Below, piece after piece: positions 1-12,845 of a stretch of DNA of 64,000 nt. Positions within the stretch are counted from its first letter, which is position 1. Every line of letters starts with the position of its first letter. Made by a program: the position numbers and the translations under genes. The stretch spans positions 4,803,565 through 4,867,564 of the forward strand of contig JALPQD010000044.1 in NCBI GenBank assembly GCA_023101885.1, in the 5' to 3' direction. This DNA comes from Typhlomys cinereus (taxonomy: Eukaryota; Chordata; Mammalia; Rodentia; Platacanthomyidae). Under the pieces are notes generated by a model that worked only from the letters and a program-made list of their open reading frames with translations, had not been told where the DNA came from and made no database searches.

Positions 1-713
1 AAAATCCATGATGATAGAGATCATAAGCTCTGGGGAGTCGAATGGGGACAAAATACTACTTTTTATCTGCATTGGCATAGCATCAAATTACCTTCTAAAC
101 ATTTATGTTAAAACCCATAGACAAATGCTACTCTCAGCCTTAACCAGAGAAGCCTCTCCTTCCAGGAAGCAGTGATGGATGCAGAGACTTGTGACTGCAC
201 AAGGTGCTGAAATTAAGCAATGACTAAGTACTCATCTCTAAATAAAACAGAATATTGCCCAAGAAGGATCTGAAAGATTGTAAGAGCCAGAAGATGGGAG
301 AAAGGTTTTGAAATAATTTTTATGCAAGACATAGCTGTCACAATCATGAACTCAAAGTGACTTGGGATGCTTGTACTGCTCTGCACAAAAATTGAACCAT
401 CAATTGGCAAAAGTTGATGGAGGAGGGGATCAGGGGGTTAACCTATCACACAGCGCTCCTTATTATTGAGAGTCAAGGACATTGCCTTGAGCTGTGTAGC
501 TATTGATGAACCCACCACAAAAGGACCTCAAAACAAAATCAGAAGTTATAAATCTGGGAAAGAGAGGAGGAGGGGTAGGATTGATAGAGATGGGAGGAGA
601 TAAAAGTGGAAGGGTAAAGAAAGTAATCAGAATTCATTATATGTGTATATATGTCATATACATATTATTTGACATGTGATGTATGAAATTGTAATGTAAT
701 TAAGAATAAAAAA
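1..713 (+). repeat. Old L1 3' UTR remnant
   Basis: The stretch around 260-310 and 540-610 resembles the 3' UTRs of the better L1 copies in this window (agg/gga-rich, 'ttgtaagagcca' motif). It ends in an A-rich tail near 705-730 after a purine-rich tract. No reading frame survives. The call rests on eye alignment. Confidence 0.45.
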
Positions 714-1355
714 AGTTTTCATTAAAAGAAATTTAAGCTATATCTAGTAAAACACAAACATCTTAAAAATATAGTCAGGTAAACTTTACATATATATACC
801 CCAGTGCAACAAACACTCAGCTCAATTTATAAAGTATTTCCAACATCAAAAATTTCACGTCCTTTTTCAGGTAGTGGCAAGGTAAATGTAAGGACCTATT
901 GTTCTCTTATCAGTAAAGATAAATTTTACCTGCTCTTGAACTCCTTATGAGTGAAATCATGTAGAATTTAAGTTGTTTATATGTGAAATTCATTATATTG
1001 TGCATTTCTAGTATTTATTTATTCCAGTGTAGGCTTATAAGTCTAGTAATAGTATCTTGCATTTTAAATTTATATTTCTATTGATACATAGTGCCTCTCA
1101 ATATGTTTTTTGGATTGTGTTATGCTTTTTAATGAGGGTGATCATCAAATTTTTAACATTTTACTTATTTTATTATTTACTACCAGCAGTTGCCTACATA
1201 TTTTATATGAATGCTTTCCTGGAAAAGACCACAAATACCCCTGTACTCAAACAAATATGGTTTAATGTTCATTTAAAAATGAGGAAAGCACACCATGGAT
1301 AACTGTGGAACATCTCAGTAAGAAGATATTAGAAAATATTTCATAAAACAATTGG
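714..1355. other. AT-rich stretch, possible ancient L1 trace
   Basis: No gene is seen. About 850-1060 faintly resembles the minus strand of ancient L1 ORF2/3' DNA ('gagtgaaatcatgtagaa...'), like the clearer copies near 29.5 and 53.6 kb. The rest is AT-rich and unassigned. Confidence 0.3.
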
Positions 1356-1359
1356 CTTT

Positions 1360-1497
1360 CCACATAGGAAGAAGGGTGGGAGAGAATGGAAAAGAATGGT
1401 GAAGGGAAGGGAGGGCTTGGAAGACAGGAAGGAGGGAGGGAAGCTGTGATGAATACCCAATATGCTTGTAAAAGTAGAAAAATAAAAAGAAAAAAAT
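1360..1497 (+). repeat. L1 3' terminus (polypurine tract plus A-rich tail)
   Basis: A G/A-rich tract is followed by 'acccaatatgcttgt' and an A-rich tail. This is the same order as the ends of the L1s at 27.6 and 53.4 kb, so it looks like a short 5'-truncated insertion. Confidence 0.55.
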
Positions 1498-1645
1498 TGG
1501 CTATCATTAAGTAATTTTGGAGAAGAAAGCTTAAGGGAAAGACGCTTTGCACTGGATTAGATATCATTCAGAAGCAGGGCTAGTTTGATAATAGAATGTC
1601 TTACATATTTTCTATAGAAGGATAGACTTATGATAAATATATCTA

Positions 1646-1646
1646 A

Positions 1647-1673
<27 letters not shown>
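1646..1673. repeat. (AT)n microsatellite
   Basis: Uninterrupted AT dinucleotides. Confidence 0.95.
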
Positions 1674-1682
<9 letters not shown>

Positions 1683-1809
1683 GTTCTATCGAGCAAGCTA
1701 CATCCCGAGCCCTAATTACTGTGTTTTATATCCCATGTAAGAAATCTTTCCCAAGTCTAGGGCATTCCAGTGATTCTCTTCTAGTGCTAGAGTTCTCTCT
1801 GTATTCAAG

Positions 1810-2163
1810 TGTCATGATTTGAAATGTGTCCCCCACAGTCTCAGTGTTTGGAAAGGTCATGGCACCTTTGAGAGGTGGAGTCTTGCTGGAGGAAGGTGGT
1901 CACAGGGGGTGGGACTTGAGATAGATTGGTCCCACCCTACCTCCTGGAGAAATCTGCTCTTGCAGCAGTTCTTACACTCACTACCCTTCCAGATGGATGG
2001 ATGACCTAGGCCTCCTCTAGCTTCTGCCTCCAGCCACTCCACAACTATCATAAAAGACTGTAGCTCCCCTCTGGAATCATAAGCTGAATAAATCTCCCTT
2101 TCTCCCTTAAGTTGTTTGACTTTGGGTGATCTCTTGTAGCAACAAATAAGAGTAACTAGTATG
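1810..2163 (+). repeat. Solo LTR of ERVL-MaLR (ORR1/MT-like) family
   Basis: About 354 bp starting TGTCATGATTTGAAATGTG and carrying AATAAA near 2085, colinear with the two LTRs of the provirus at 46835-50261. It is flanked by the 5-bp repeat TCAAG (1805-1809 and 2164-2168), the usual MaLR target duplication. No internal region is attached, so it is a solo LTR. It is more diverged than the provirus LTRs and its terminal CA is changed. Confidence 0.85.
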
Positions 2164-2378
2164 TCAAGCAACCATTCCCTGTCTTTTTATACTTTTGGAG
2201 TAGCAGTTACTCATTGTTCCCCTATTGCTGACTTCAGAATTCCTTTATTATCCTTTATTATTCCTTTATTCCTTTGGCAATAACAAGCAGCTATTGCTGC
2301 AATAATGCTTTGCAAGACATCTTCCCCACATCCATGTCACTCCTTTTTCTCCCGCATGTGCTATGAGCCTGTATGGTG

Positions 2379-2654
2379 TATTTTTTAAGTGTGTAGGTGT
2401 AGGTGTTTACATATATGTGGGTGTGTGTAGAAGAGGGCATATTGTGTGCCTGGAGAGGTCCAAGGGTGACTTGGGGTTTCATCCTGGATTGGTCTACCTC
2501 CTTATTGCTTTGCTCTGGGGCTCCCCAGGCTCTGCCCACCAGAGTCAGAATTTTGGCCACTGCCATTTCAACTAACACGTGGGACTTTGACATGAGATCT
2601 GGGATCCGAACTTTGAGAGGCAAAGGTTGTAATCACTGAGCAATCTCTCCAGCC
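2379..2654 (-). repeat. tRNA-derived B2-like SINE, antisense
   Basis: Read on the minus strand it starts GGGGCTGGAGAGATTGCTCAG and carries the tRNA-like B-box region, then a GT-rich tail (2389-2430). The flanks are an 11-bp duplication, CCTGTATGGTG (2368-2378 and 2655-2665), showing L1-type retrotransposition. Confidence 0.85.
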
Positions 2655-2671
2655 CCTGTATGGTGCTTTCT

Positions 2672-2729
2672 AACTCACATCTTGCACATGCTAAGCAAGC
2701 ATTTTACCACTGAGCTACACTTCCAGCCC
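2672..2729 (-). repeat. ID/B4-type SINE fragment, antisense
   Basis: 'catgctaagcaagcattt' and 'accactgagctacacttcc' are the antisense of an ID-type tRNA-Ala-like head. Confidence 0.6.
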
Positions 2730-3655
2730 TACCTGGCAAAAATTTGCTGTAAGATACAGTAAGACTACACTCAGGCCTAGAATGCAGACTGGGTTCAGAT
2801 TTGCTCACTGTGTGGCTCAAGCTGAATGCGAAAAGTTCTAGTTTGATTCCCAAGACAGTTCAATGTGCATGACTTTGTGGTGGCAGTCGTAGGTCACAGC
2901 TGGCCCAGAAATCAAATAAACCCATAAAATCATATTTGGATTCTCCCTTCTTATGTTTGCTTTATGTACCATTGACAAAAACAAGTGATAAAGCCTGGAG
3001 TCAAAGGCGTAGGCAAATACAATATACCACAAAGTCGAGGGGGAGAATATAGAATGACTATTAGCAAGACATGTAGCTACTCTATCATAATTTCTCTTAA
3101 ACTACTAACACTCTTGTAGATACCCTCTTAATTTAACATCCTGAGTTGTCCATCCATTTATTATTTGGGTTCCATTTGATATTTCACACAAATTTAGACT
3201 ATAGACTTTTCACTTTTCACAGCCATACATTCTAGCTGGGCATGTACTTCAGTGGAAAAGTGTGTACTTAGAATGTGAGTAGTTCTAGTTTGATTCCCAA
3301 GACAAAAGACCATACATTAAACCCTTTCTACTTCTGCCACTTAAAATAGCCTTTATTTTTTCATTTTGCATATACATCGCCCTGGTTTAGGCCCTTTTTC
3401 AACACTTGCATCAACCTTTCCATTCATGTCATATGTACCATATACACTCATATTTGTATTCTATATATTTCTTCATATTTACATTATATTATTACCTTAT
3501 TATATGTGTTCATATTATATTGCCTTATTATGTATGTGTTCCTATGTAGGCCTTTGTATTTAATAAAAATGGGCTACAATGTACAGCTGCTGCATATTGT
3601 TTCTTCACAAATACTTGTAAATATCTCTCCAAGTCAGCTAGCATAGGTCTTTCTT
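2730..3655. other. Mostly unassigned; ID-like traces
   Basis: No gene is seen. Two ID-like heads share 'agttctagtttgattcccaa' at about 2835-2855 and 3280-3300, the second within an ID-like unit at 3233-3303 (+). The block 3360-3600 is AT-rich and unassigned. Confidence 0.35.
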
Positions 3656-3890
3656 ATTCCATTGTTTGTTTGATTTTACTACAGGATCTTACAACAATGT
3701 AGTCTAGGCTAATCTGGAACGTACTGTGTTGCACAGGATGACCCCAAACACATAGACATCCTTCTATCTCAGCCTCTCAAGTCCTAATACCAGCTTTCTT
3801 TTATTCCGTCTAAAGGCTGAATCATATTTCATGATGCTGATTCCATTTCCTTATTCATAGGTGAGATGAATACTGTAACACCTTGCCCAA
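3656..3890 (-). repeat. B1/B4-like fragment followed by ancient L1 trace
   Basis: 3670-3790 reads as an antisense 7SL-type SINE ('cagcctctcaagtcctaat' end). 3800-3870 resembles antisense ancient L1 ('gaatcatatttcatgatgc'). Confidence 0.4.
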
Positions 3891-4675
3891 ATCCCAATTT
3901 TAAGACTGAGACAGATTCCCCCAGATGCTGGATGTGTAGTCTGATAAAAGTCAGAGTTGAATAAGTGAATCATAATTTCTAGCTGCAGCAAAATAAACTA
4001 CAGTCTTCAGGTAAAACTATATCTAATAACTGGTAATTGTAGAGGTATAAAATCTAGCCTTCTCAATCAAAAATTCTGAATGGACATCACTACAATAGAT
4101 ACATAATGGGATCATGGGAGGCCTCTATTGTAACTGTACAATGAACTACATGTGTCTTTAGTAAAAGTCTGTTTCCAGCAGAACTTAGTTTAGAACTTGT
4201 CACCAGCAGTAGTCATGAGAAGCGGATTTGAGAGTTTAAACTACCTGCTGGCAAGAAATGGAAGTCACATCATGGGCAGTTAAGAAAGCACTAAAAAGCA
4301 GCAGTGGTACAATTGTTAAAATTCTCAACAGTGACATATTGAGATAAGATACCAATGGAAGAAAATTTACTAAGTACAATATTTCAAGTTTGAAGTTTGT
4401 ACAATTTTAAAGATTGTACAATTGAATGGTTGTTATCAGAAGCTACTGACAATCTTCATAAAAACAATAAACAACTAAAGATGATTAACAATTATGGTTA
4501 GTTGGAAAGTCAAAGGTCTCACCTCCCTGAAGCAGAGGGATTGTGAACATTGATCCGCTTTGTAGTACTATCGCTGTCCAATTCTCTTTTCTGCCCACTA
4601 CCAAGCCAATGCATCTGTGAACTAACTTCAGCCTTTTCCAACCTCTTAAAAGGCACCAATGTTCAGATGCATGAT
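3891..4675. other. No recognisable feature
   Basis: AT-rich DNA with no long frame and no repeat that I can name. Confidence 0.4.
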
Positions 4676-5396
4676 TTTTTTGATTCTTTTTTTATAATAC
4701 ATTTTTTATTATTTCAGCTCATACAAACTTAATAGGTACACCAGTTCCCTCCCTCCCTCCTCCTCCCCCCGAACCCCCTGCTCCCCTTCCCCTCACCCCT
4801 CCCACCCCATCCCCCCGTGCCTCCCGCCCTGATTCCCAGAGTCCTTTCTTGTGCATGTCTGACTCTCCTCTGGGCCCTCCTCTCCGATGACGTACAAGGA
4901 CCCAGTGGCATTTCCCTGAACCCTTTCCTGTGTTCCCCTTAAGCATAGGAACACTACTGTGGCTGTCAATCCCTTGCCTCCAAGGATCTTGGTGCCTTTA
5001 GCAGATGCTACACTTTGTGAGGTCAATAGTGGGTTGGACATTGTGCCGGGCATGCAATGTCCAATTATGATTGCTTCGGCCCTAACTTGTGTGGAGTATC
5101 TTGCAAATCATTGCTCCTCCCATCCTTTTGCTCTTACACTCTTACCGCCCCCTCTTCTGCAAATGTCCCTGAGCTTCAGGATGGGGAGAGATTAGTCCGG
5201 CCTAGTTCTAGGTGGTTGATATAGAGTCTCTAAAGTACTGGATAGTGGTTCGTTGACTTTCTTTTGCAGTTTTGTTGCTCCTGTAATGCCCTTCACTCCA
5301 TCGTGATGGGCACTGTATGTGACCCCCTGGCCAGAGATAGAAAGCTGTTAAACTGGAGTCTTATTTTAAGAGCACATTCAAGGGTAGATGTAATAC

Positions 5397-5431
5397 TTAT
5401 ACCCAAAAGTGGAATCGCAGGGTCATATGGC
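5397..5431 (-). repeat. 35-nt duplicate of an ORF2 segment inside the L1 3' UTR
   Basis: This repeats 6016-6050 with one mismatch. The L1 3' fragment at 47.9-49.1 kb lacks this block at the corresponding place, so the duplication is specific to this copy or its subfamily. Confidence 0.85.
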
Positions 5432-5756
5432 GTTAGGCAATGGGAGGGGTCAATCATACATTTGCAAAATGGTTACTTTTTAATCTGCCGGACTATATGC
5501 CCTCCACTTCTGGTGAATTCATACCCTCTTAGATGTAAATGATCAGGAACGAATTGTGAACTTAACTAGGTGTCACATTACTTTCTTGCAGTCCTTGATG
5601 GAGGTCTGTTTTCTCTACTGTAACATGGTCACTTCTCTCCTTGTTTCTGGTGTGGCCCTCCAAACACATCCCTCCTGTTCATAATCCTTGCAATTACTGT
5701 AGGTAATACATAGATTTACCTATGAGTGTCTCAAGATGGGCTGGGTGGGTTTGGTA

Positions 5757-8700
5757 TTAGGAGCCACCTATTAGGGAGTACATACGGTGCGTAATTTTCT
5801 GGGTCGGGGATACTTCACTTAATATAATTGTTTCTAATGACATCCATTTCCCAGCAAATTCCAGTAATTCCATTGTATAGATGTACCACGGTTTCCTTAT
5901 CCACTCGTCAACTGTTGGACATTTGGGTTGATTCAATGTCTTTGCTATTGTAAACAGTGCTGCTATGAACGTGGTCATGCTTGTGCTATCGAGGTGAAAC
6001 TCTGCTGTATGGGGTTTATACCCAAAAGTGGAATCGCAGAGTCATATGGCATTTCAATCTTTAATTTCTTTAAGAATCTCCAGACGGCTCGCCAGAGTGG
6101 CTGTATGAGCCTGCACTCCCACCAGCAATGTAGGAGAGTTCCCCTCTCTCCACATCCTCTCCAGCATTTGTTGTTGTTTGTGTTGTGGATTTTTGCCATC
6201 CTGACCGGGGTGAGATGATATCTCAGGGAAGTTTTGATTTTCATTTCCCTGATGGCTAAAGAAGTGGAGCATTTTTTAAAATATTTGTTAGACATTTTAA
6301 TTTCATCCCTGGTAAAATTTCTTTTAAGTTCCAGGGCCCATTTTTTAATTGGACCATTGGTTTCCTTGGTGTTTAGTTTTCTAAGTTCTTTGTGCACTCT
6401 GGACAGTAGAGCTCTATCAGATATGTGGTTAGTGAAGATTTTCTCCCATTCTGTGGGTTGCCTTTGAGCTCGTGTTACAATCTCTTTATCTGAACAAAAG
6501 CTCTTTAATTTCACAAGATCCCAACTGTTGAGAGTTGGTAGCAGTGACTGTGCCATTGGATGTCTGTTTAGGAAATGTTGGCCTAGCCCAATCAGCTCGA
6601 GGGAGTTCCCTATCCTTTCAACTATGGTTTTTATAGTCTCTGGTCTGATATCAAGGTCCTTGATCCATTTGGAATTAAGTCTTGTACATGGTGACAAGTA
6701 TGGGTCCAGCTTTAATCTTCTGCATGTGGAGATCCAGTTTTGCCAGCACCATTTGTTGAAGATGCTGTTCTTTTTCCATTGGATTCTTTGGGCCCCTTTG
6801 TCAAAGACCAAATGGCTGTAATTTTGTGGGCTTACATCTGGGTCTTCAATCCTTATCCATTGATCTGTGTGTCTATTTTGGAGCCAGTACCAGGCTGTTT
6901 TTATAACTATGGATTTGTAATTTAGACTAAGGTTCGGTATGGTAATACCTCCAGCTGTGTTTTTGTTACTCAGGATTGTCTTTGCTATCCTGGGTCTTTT
7001 GTGTCTCCACATGAATTTTGAGATTGTTTGGTCAACTTCTTTAAAGAATTGCTTTGGGATTTTAATTGGTATAGCATTGAATTTGTATATTGCCTTTGTT
7101 AGGACGGTCATTTTTATGATGTTGATTCTGCCAATCCAGGAACATGGGAGGTCTTTCCACCTTCTGGGGTCTTCTGCAATTTCTTTCTTTAGGGTTTTAA
7201 AGTTTTCATTGTAAAGGTCTTTTACCTCCTTGGTTAGGTTTATACCAAGGTATTTCATTTTTTTAGGGGCTATAGTGAATGGGATGGTTTCTCTCAAGGC
7301 TTTTTCACTTCTTTCATTCTGGGCATATAGGAAGGCCTCTGATTTTTGCACATTTATTTTGTATCCTGCCACCCTGCTGAACTTCTCAATTAGTTCCAGA
7401 AGGTTCCTGGTGGAGTTTTTGGGATCACTCAGGTATAAGATCATGTCATCTGCAAATAGGGATAGTTTGACTTCTTCCTTGCCGATCTGAATCCCTCTTA
7501 TGTCCCTTTCTTGTCTTATGGCTTCAGCTAAGACTTCAAGTACAATATTGAATAGAAGTGGTGAGAGTGGACAGCCTTGTCTAGTTCCTGATCGAAGTGG
7601 GAATGCTTCCAATTGTTCCCCATTGAGCATAATCCTTGCTGTGGGCTTGTTTTATACAGCTTTTAATATATTGATAAAGGTTCCTTCCATGCCTACTGTC
7701 TCTAGCGTTTTGATCATAAAAGGCTGTTGGATCTTGTCAAAAGCTTTTTCTGCATCTATCGAGAGTATCATGTGGTCTTGGATTTTGGACTGGTTTACAT
7801 GATGAATTGCATTTATTGATTTGCGTATGTTGAGCCAACCTTGTGTGCCGGGGATGAAGCCTACTTGGTCCCCATCAATAATCTTTTTAATATGTTTTTG
7901 AATCCGATTTGCTAAAACTTTGTTGAGAATCTTTGCGTCTGTGCTCATCAGAGAGATTGGCCTATAGTTTTCTTTTTTAAGTGAGTCTTTATTAGGTTTT
8001 GGGATTAAAACGATATTAGCTTCATAGAAGGAATTTGGTAGTGTTCCTTCCTTTGCTATTTGATGGAACAGTTTAAGGAGTATTGGTATTATTAACTCCT
8101 TAAATGTCTGGTAGAACTCTGTGCTGAATCCATCTGGTCCAGGACATTTTTTGGTGGGAAGATTCAAGATTACTTCCTCAATTTCCTTATATGTTATAGG
8201 ACTATTTAAATAATTCACAACTTCCTGATTCAATTTAGGTAAGTTGTGTTTACTTAGAAATTCATCCATCTCTTTTGTGTTGTCAAACTTCACAGAGTAT
8301 AAGTTTTTGAAATATGATGTTATAATTCTCCGGATTTCTTGGGTATCAGTAGTGATAACTCCATGTTCATTTTTGATTTTGTTATTTTGGGTTTTCTCTC
8401 TCCTGCTTTTGGTTAATTTGGCTAGGGGTGTATCAATCTTATTGATTTTTTCAAAGAACCAGCTTTTTGACTGGTTGATTTTTTCTATCGTTTTCTTAAT
8501 CTTGATTTCAGATATTTCTCCCCTTATTTTGCTAATCTCCTCTCTTCTACTACTTTTGGGATCAGATTGCTCTAGTTTCTCTAAAGCTTTAAGCTGCATT
8601 GTTAAGTTGTTTATTTCTGATGTTTCCATTTTTTTGATGTAAGCATTAAGAGCTATGAACTTACTCTTAGAACAGCTTTCATTGTGTCCCAGAGATTTTG

Positions 8701-9552
8701 GTAAGTTGTATTTTCATTATCGTTCACTTTCAGGAACTCTTGAATTTCCTTTTTAATTTCTTCCTGAATCCAGTTCTCATTCAGCATCATATTGTTAAGT
8801 TTCCAAGAGTTAGTGTATTTTCTCTTGTTTGATGTATTGTGGATGTCCAGCTTTAGGCCGTGGTGGTCTGATAGGGCACAGGTTAGAATTTCAACTTTCT
8901 TGTATATGTGTAGATTCGTTTTGTTGCCCAATATGTGATCTATTTTGGAGAAAGTTCCGTGTGCTGCTGAGAAAAATGTGTATTCTTTGGTACGTGGGTG
9001 AAAAGTTCGATAGAGATCTGTAAGGTCCATTTCTTTCAGGGTTTGATTAAGGTCCAAAGTGTCTCTGTTAAGCTTTTGACCTGCTGATCTATCCCATGTT
9101 GAGAGGGCGGTGTTGAAGTCCCCAAGAATTATCGTTTGGGGGTTGATTTCTTGCTTTAGATGCTGTAGGGTTTTCTTCATGTATGTGGAGGGGCCCGTAT
9201 TGGGTGCATATGTGTTCAGTATTGTGAAGTCTTCTTGGTCAATTGTACCTGTGACTAAAATGTAGTATCCATCCGTGTCTCTTATAATTTTCTTTGGTTT
9301 GAAGTCCACTTTGTCTGATAGCATAATGGCTATCCCTGCCTGTTTGCTGCTTCCATTTGCTTGTAGAATTGTTGACCAGCCTTTTATTTTTAGAGTGTGC
9401 CTATCTTTTGTGGTGAGATTGGTTTCCTGCACGCAGCAGATTGATGGATTGTGATTTTTAATCCAAGTTTATAATCTGTGTCTCTTGATCGGTGAATTAA
9501 TTCCATTAACATTTAGTGTTATAATGGAGAAACTATTTTTAATTCCAGACAT
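5757..9552 (-). pseudogene. L1 ORF2 (endonuclease-reverse transcriptase), broken
   Basis: The ATG is at 9552-9550 and the frame ends at the stop 5759-5757. The N-terminal AP-type endonuclease (9552-8900), reverse transcriptase with the FADDMILYL active-site motif (about 7450) and the C-terminal Cys/His region (about 6170) are all readable. Lesions seen directly: a CAA-to-TAA nonsense in the endonuclease (about 9470), a 1-nt deletion near 8675, TAC-to-TAA at 7649-7651, a 1-nt frameshift near 6010, and a roughly 27-nt deletion near 5870 between short GAATT-like repeats. In an intact element the protein nicks DNA and copies L1 RNA; here it cannot be made. Confidence 0.95.
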
Positions 9553-9602
9553 TTATTATGTTTAGTAGTTTTTATAAGTATTTTGCCTCGCTTTTAATGG
9601 TG

Positions 9603-9728
9603 TTATATTTGCCTTCTGTTCTCCTGGATATGCCTGTTTTTTTCTTCACGCTTGAGTATCATTTCTAGCATTTTTTGAAGGCCTGGTTTGGTGGACATGT
9701 ATCCCTTCAATTTGTCTTTGTGCTGGGC
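9603..9728 (-). pseudogene. L1 ORF1 C-terminal fragment
   Basis: The residues GYMSTKPGLQKMLEMILK match the C-terminal domain end of ORF1 in L1 copy 2 (about 22340). Everything upstream (coiled coil and RRM) is absent, and the frame runs into unrelated GC-rich DNA at about 9728. The ORF1 protein is the L1 RNA chaperone; this piece is only a remnant. Confidence 0.85.
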
Positions 9729-9896
9729 CCTGTGTGCGGCTCCGGCTGGATGGTGGGAGTGGAGCCGGGTCCCTTTAGGCTGACCTGGGTTTCTGGTGGG
9801 CGGGCGCGGGCGGAGCTTACCTAGGTAGCGGGGTGAGGCCAGGCTGGACCGTGCGTGGATTGCGACTGGCGGAGCAGGGTGGGGTAAAGGGAGCTG
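9729..9896 (-). other. GC-rich putative L1 5' UTR piece fused to ORF1 end
   Basis: A CpG-rich block joined directly to the ORF1 C-terminus. Its composition resembles the 5' UTR of L1 copy 2 (20459-20800), though I could not align them well. The simplest reading is an internal deletion that removed most of ORF1; the alternative is a 5' chimera. Confidence 0.5.
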
Positions 9897-9898
9897 TT

Positions 9899-10040
9899 TC
9901 TTTTTGATAGTAGGTCTCATTATATAACTCAAAATACCCTCAAGCTCACCGCTCAGGTTGTAAATGAATTCAGGTTCTCTTGCCTCAGTCTACCAAGTGC
10001 TAGAGATACATATTGGCATTCATAGTGGAATGATTGAAAT
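9899..10040 (-). repeat. B1-like SINE, antisense
   Basis: Reads as 'tttttgatagtaggtctcat ... actcaaaatac ... ctcaccgctcaggttg ... taccaagtgctagagata', the antisense of a 7SL-derived B1 with a short T tract. L1 copy 1 ends at its T tract. Confidence 0.6.
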
Positions 10041-10089
10041 TTCAAGTATCATAAAACAGTGCTGTTTTTTAAGTCCATCATAGGATCAC

Positions 10090-10460
10090 TTGAAGATGTT
10101 GGGATATATATATATATATATTCTTAAATTAGCATATAAACTAAAGGGTTTCATTTTGACAAGTTCATACATTGCATTAAAAATGTGATACATTACATAC
10201 AATGGAACATTATGCTGGAATATTTAAATTTGACTAGCAACAGTTAATAAATGATGCCATTTGCGACTATGTATACTTAAGCATTAGCCTATAGATACTT
10301 GCCAATGAAGGGGGATATGGGAGCAGGAGGGAAACTGACTGGAAAGGAGAATGATTTGGATGGAAGGGGGGTTGGGGATGGGCAGTTGAAGATGAAAGCA
10401 TATAAATTCATTTAATTTAGATGTGAAAACGTCAAAGAAAAAACTTCAAATTAAAAAAAA
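10090..10460 (+). repeat. Old L1 3' fragment
   Basis: 'tacaatggaacattatgctg' resembles the ORF2 end seen in the L1 copies. It is followed by a G-rich 3' UTR tract (10308-10380) and an A-rich end near 10450. Confidence 0.5.
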
Positions 10461-10930
10461 TAATTATCTTGTGCAGAAAACAGAAAGAAATAACATTTAT
10501 TTTATACTGGAGGGAAAGAAAATACCATGCTTGGGTCATGGACTCCCTGTAAATTAAATTAGTAAACATAGCTTTATATTCCCATTCTGCATTACTTCAT
10601 AATGCTTTTGCAGATATCTTCAAACTCTAATAGATAGTTCTTTAATTAAAATTCTGCTTAAATAAAACTGTGGTATCAGCAAATATTTGAAATGTATGTT
10701 TTCAAGTTCCTTTTGGAAATGAAAAATTTTTCAAAGCAATTTTTCCACATTCTTCAAGACATTATCTTGGTCAACATTAGAGCAAGATTCATTTACTAGT
10801 GAAACTAACTGAGGACCACAATTAGATTCTTTTATATTGTGTGTAAGCCAATGAAGCCATTGCATGACAAGACATACAGTTTTTGAATGAGAAATGGATT
10901 CCATTTAATGTACCCAGAAGGAAAGATACA
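10461..10930. other. No recognisable feature
   Basis: AT-rich DNA between an old L1 end and the RTL8 copy's 3' end. Confidence 0.4.
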
Positions 10931-10967
10931 ATATTTATTAAGATTCCATTTGTAATAGTGCTTGATG

Positions 10968-10973
10968 TTTATT
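10968..10973 (-). terminator. Polyadenylation signal of the minus-strand RTL8 copy
   Basis: AATAAA on the minus strand, about 700 nt past the stop codon. It is at the position homologous to AATAAA at 34703-34708 of the plus-strand copy. A second AATAAA lies at about 10933-10938. Confidence 0.7.
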
Positions 10974-11672
10974 CAAGTAATAAAAAGAGTGCCATACAGG
11001 CAAATGAATAAGACCTGGAATGAGTACATGAGTTATGTGTTGAACAAAAAATGCACATATATCAGAGAGACAACTGCAATATAGAAGAAACTGGAACCAA
11101 GGGAAAACTAACAGTTCCATAGGAGAAAATGGGGAAAAGAGGTCTCTGAGAATAGCCAGAGCATGTGTCCAACTGAAGGTGAACAGCTGGCTGGTCCTTT
11201 TAAGAAGCAAGTAGCCCTCTGAAACAATGCCCACACACTGTGGCCAGCTAGAGTACGTCTGAGGTGAGTCGAGATCTCTAAGCAACTGGCAGTGGGTGGA
11301 GATGGCAGCAGCAAGTCATGCTCCCAGGGAGATTGATGCAGTCTGTTGATATGCAAGGGGCAATTGGCAGCAGCAGTGAGGATGTGTCCAGTATGTAACT
11401 GAGACTTTGATTTGAACGTGGCATGCAAAACAACATCCAAATGTTCATGTGGGGAGAGAAGAGGCTCCAGAGACAGGCCCAGCAGCAGTAGCAACAAGAG
11501 CCAGATCACTATTCCTATAACAAAAGCAGCAGGACACAAGAGGGATAGAAGTGCTCAGTAGCCAGTCAAGTGGTCAGAGTGGCCGGGTTGATGTGGCAAG
11601 AGGGCACCTATTAGGGCAACTGGTGCAGCCGTGCAGCCGCCCCTCCAAGAGCACCAGCCCCAGTCCCCGGAC
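10974..11672 (-). other. 3' UTR-homologous region of the minus-strand RTL8 copy
   Basis: Reads in parallel with 33988-34702. Both contain 'actcacctnnnagatactcn', a 'tggccacag' block, 'cccattttctcct' and 'gttttcccntggttcc'. It has lost most CpGs. It shows that the duplication unit included the whole transcript end, not just the coding exon. Confidence 0.8.
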
Positions 11673-12660
<988 letters not shown>

Positions 12661-12665
12661 TTGTA

Positions 12666-12845
12666 GCGCTAGGATCTAGTTCAGCTGGCAGAGTACTTGA
12701 CAAAACCCTGGGTTCCATCCCCAGCACAGCATAAACCCAGCATGTTCCTGTGATCTCAGTACTTGGAAAATGGAGCCAGGAAGATCGGCAGCTTAATGCT
12801 ATCCGCTGTTGCATAACAAATTAAGGTCAGAAGTGAGGCCCTGTT
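12666..12845 (+). repeat. B4-type SINE (ID head plus B1 body)
   Basis: 'ctagttcagctggcagagta' and 'tgggttccatccccagcac' form an ID-type tRNA head. It is followed directly by a B1-like body ('tgtgatctcagtacttgg' to 'gaggccctg'). Confidence 0.75.

Larger units (their letters stand above)
4684..9896 (-). mobile_element. Near-complete L1 retrotransposon (L1 copy 1)
   Basis: Minus-strand order is a GC-rich 5' piece, the ORF1 C-terminus, a 50-nt spacer, ORF2, a 3' UTR with a long pyrimidine tract on the plus strand (4740-4830), and a short T-rich tail at 4684. A possible target duplication TTTTTGAT lies at about 4678-4685 and 9898-9905, next to an antisense B1. ORF1 is mostly missing, so the element is internally deleted. 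ORF2 is broken by several mutations, so the copy is inactive. About 5.2 kb compares with 6-7 kb for a full rodent L1. Confidence 0.93.

Noticed and set aside
6234..8642. Many plus-strand frames across 6.2-8.6 kb
   Set aside because: They are the complement of L1 ORF2, which is well supported on the minus strand.
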